DNA of 64,000 nucleotides from assembly GCF_001949145.1 (NCBI RefSeq), contig NW_019091496.1, positions 264,339 to 328,338 on the forward strand, in the 5' to 3' direction. The stretch is from Acanthaster planci (taxonomy: Eukaryota > Echinodermata > Asteroidea > Valvatida > Acanthasteridae). A model generated the notes under the pieces. That model was not told the DNA's origin and searched no databases. It saw only the letters and a list, made by a program, of their open reading frames with translations. How positions within the stretch are numbered: the stretch's first letter is position 1; every line of letters begins with the position of its first letter. The translations under genes and the position numbers were made by a program. This document shows, piece by piece, positions 63,731 to 64,000 of the stretch.

Positions 63731-64000
63731 CTAAAATAGAACAGATGGCAAATGATTACTGCCAGAACAAAGTAAACAAATTATACATCCATGATCCTCC
63801 TTTTCCCTCCCCAACAAATTAAATTCTTGAAACTGATTATTATTCTTTTACTGATATTGCTAAGCCTACTAAAGCTATCTTCTTTAAACCGTGCAGCATG
63901 CGGTATGCACTATGAGACTAAATGTACAAACATACATGCATGGGATCGAAATGAGCAGGGGAAGGTGCCAAATGATTCAAATGCTTGAATGCAAACATGC

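Noticed and set aside
1-64000. CRISPR arrays, operons, bacterial promoters, viral or toxin genes
   Set aside because: The window is a spliced animal gene; no direct-repeat/spacer pattern, operon layout or viral gene was seen.

Overview
The window is eukaryotic and holds one giant gene read entirely on the minus strand. I reconstructed 74 coding exons (5' end at the right, 3' end at the left), about 5,685 codons, and the gene runs off both ends of the window. Exons are GC-rich and favour C/G-ending codons; introns are AT-rich, mostly 200-1,200 bp, with GT-AG borders and one GC-AG exception. No + strand gene is convincing. The organism looks like a non-vertebrate animal. Intronic TIR and tRNA-derived repeats and the compact introns would fit a marine invertebrate, but this is inference only and I cannot name a species.

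The encoded protein is a rod of spectrin repeats (SR). From the 5' end come a 306-codon exon of disordered, Gly-Asn-Pro-x-Pro-rich sequence (62813-63730), a lone 49-codon half-repeat exon (59232-59378), and then seven tandem copies of one super-repeat: units I to VI complete (58269 down to 1977) and unit VII cut by the left edge. Each unit is 834-866 residues and contains seven SRs. I divide it into eleven modules in transcript order: A+B = SR1; C = SR2 plus the first ~29 residues of SR3; D = rest of SR3; E+F = SR4; G = SR5; H+I = SR6; J+K = SR7. Module lengths are almost invariant (B 49, C 142, D 107, E+F 110-111, G 106, H+I 109 residues); only A and J+K vary. SR3 carries a conserved ~30-residue insertion and SR7 a variable loop with a recurring basic-R-S-T/S motif. 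Border phases repeat in every unit: K|A, A|B, B|C, C|D, D|E, F|G, G|H and I|J are phase 0, E|F and J|K phase 1, H|I phase 2.

The paralogous units have different intron sets. Unit III has C+D as one exon, unit IV has E+F and I+J fused, unit V has D+E fused, and extra introns cut modules C, D and G at non-matching positions in different units. Module E of unit II (43890-44003) is one base short and its frame runs into a stop, the only break in the reading frame.

No actin-binding CH pair, plakin domain, EF-hand, GAR or KASH segment lies in the window, so the protein cannot be assigned firmly. A giant cytoskeletal linker of the nesprin/ANC-1/MSP-300 or spectraplakin kind is the best guess. Introns carry TIR elements (21669-21810 and 59025-59156; 44642-44882; 44978-45187), a tRNA-derived SINE head (27230-27301), a dispersed repeat with a TTCATTTGAATAG core, and several minisatellites.
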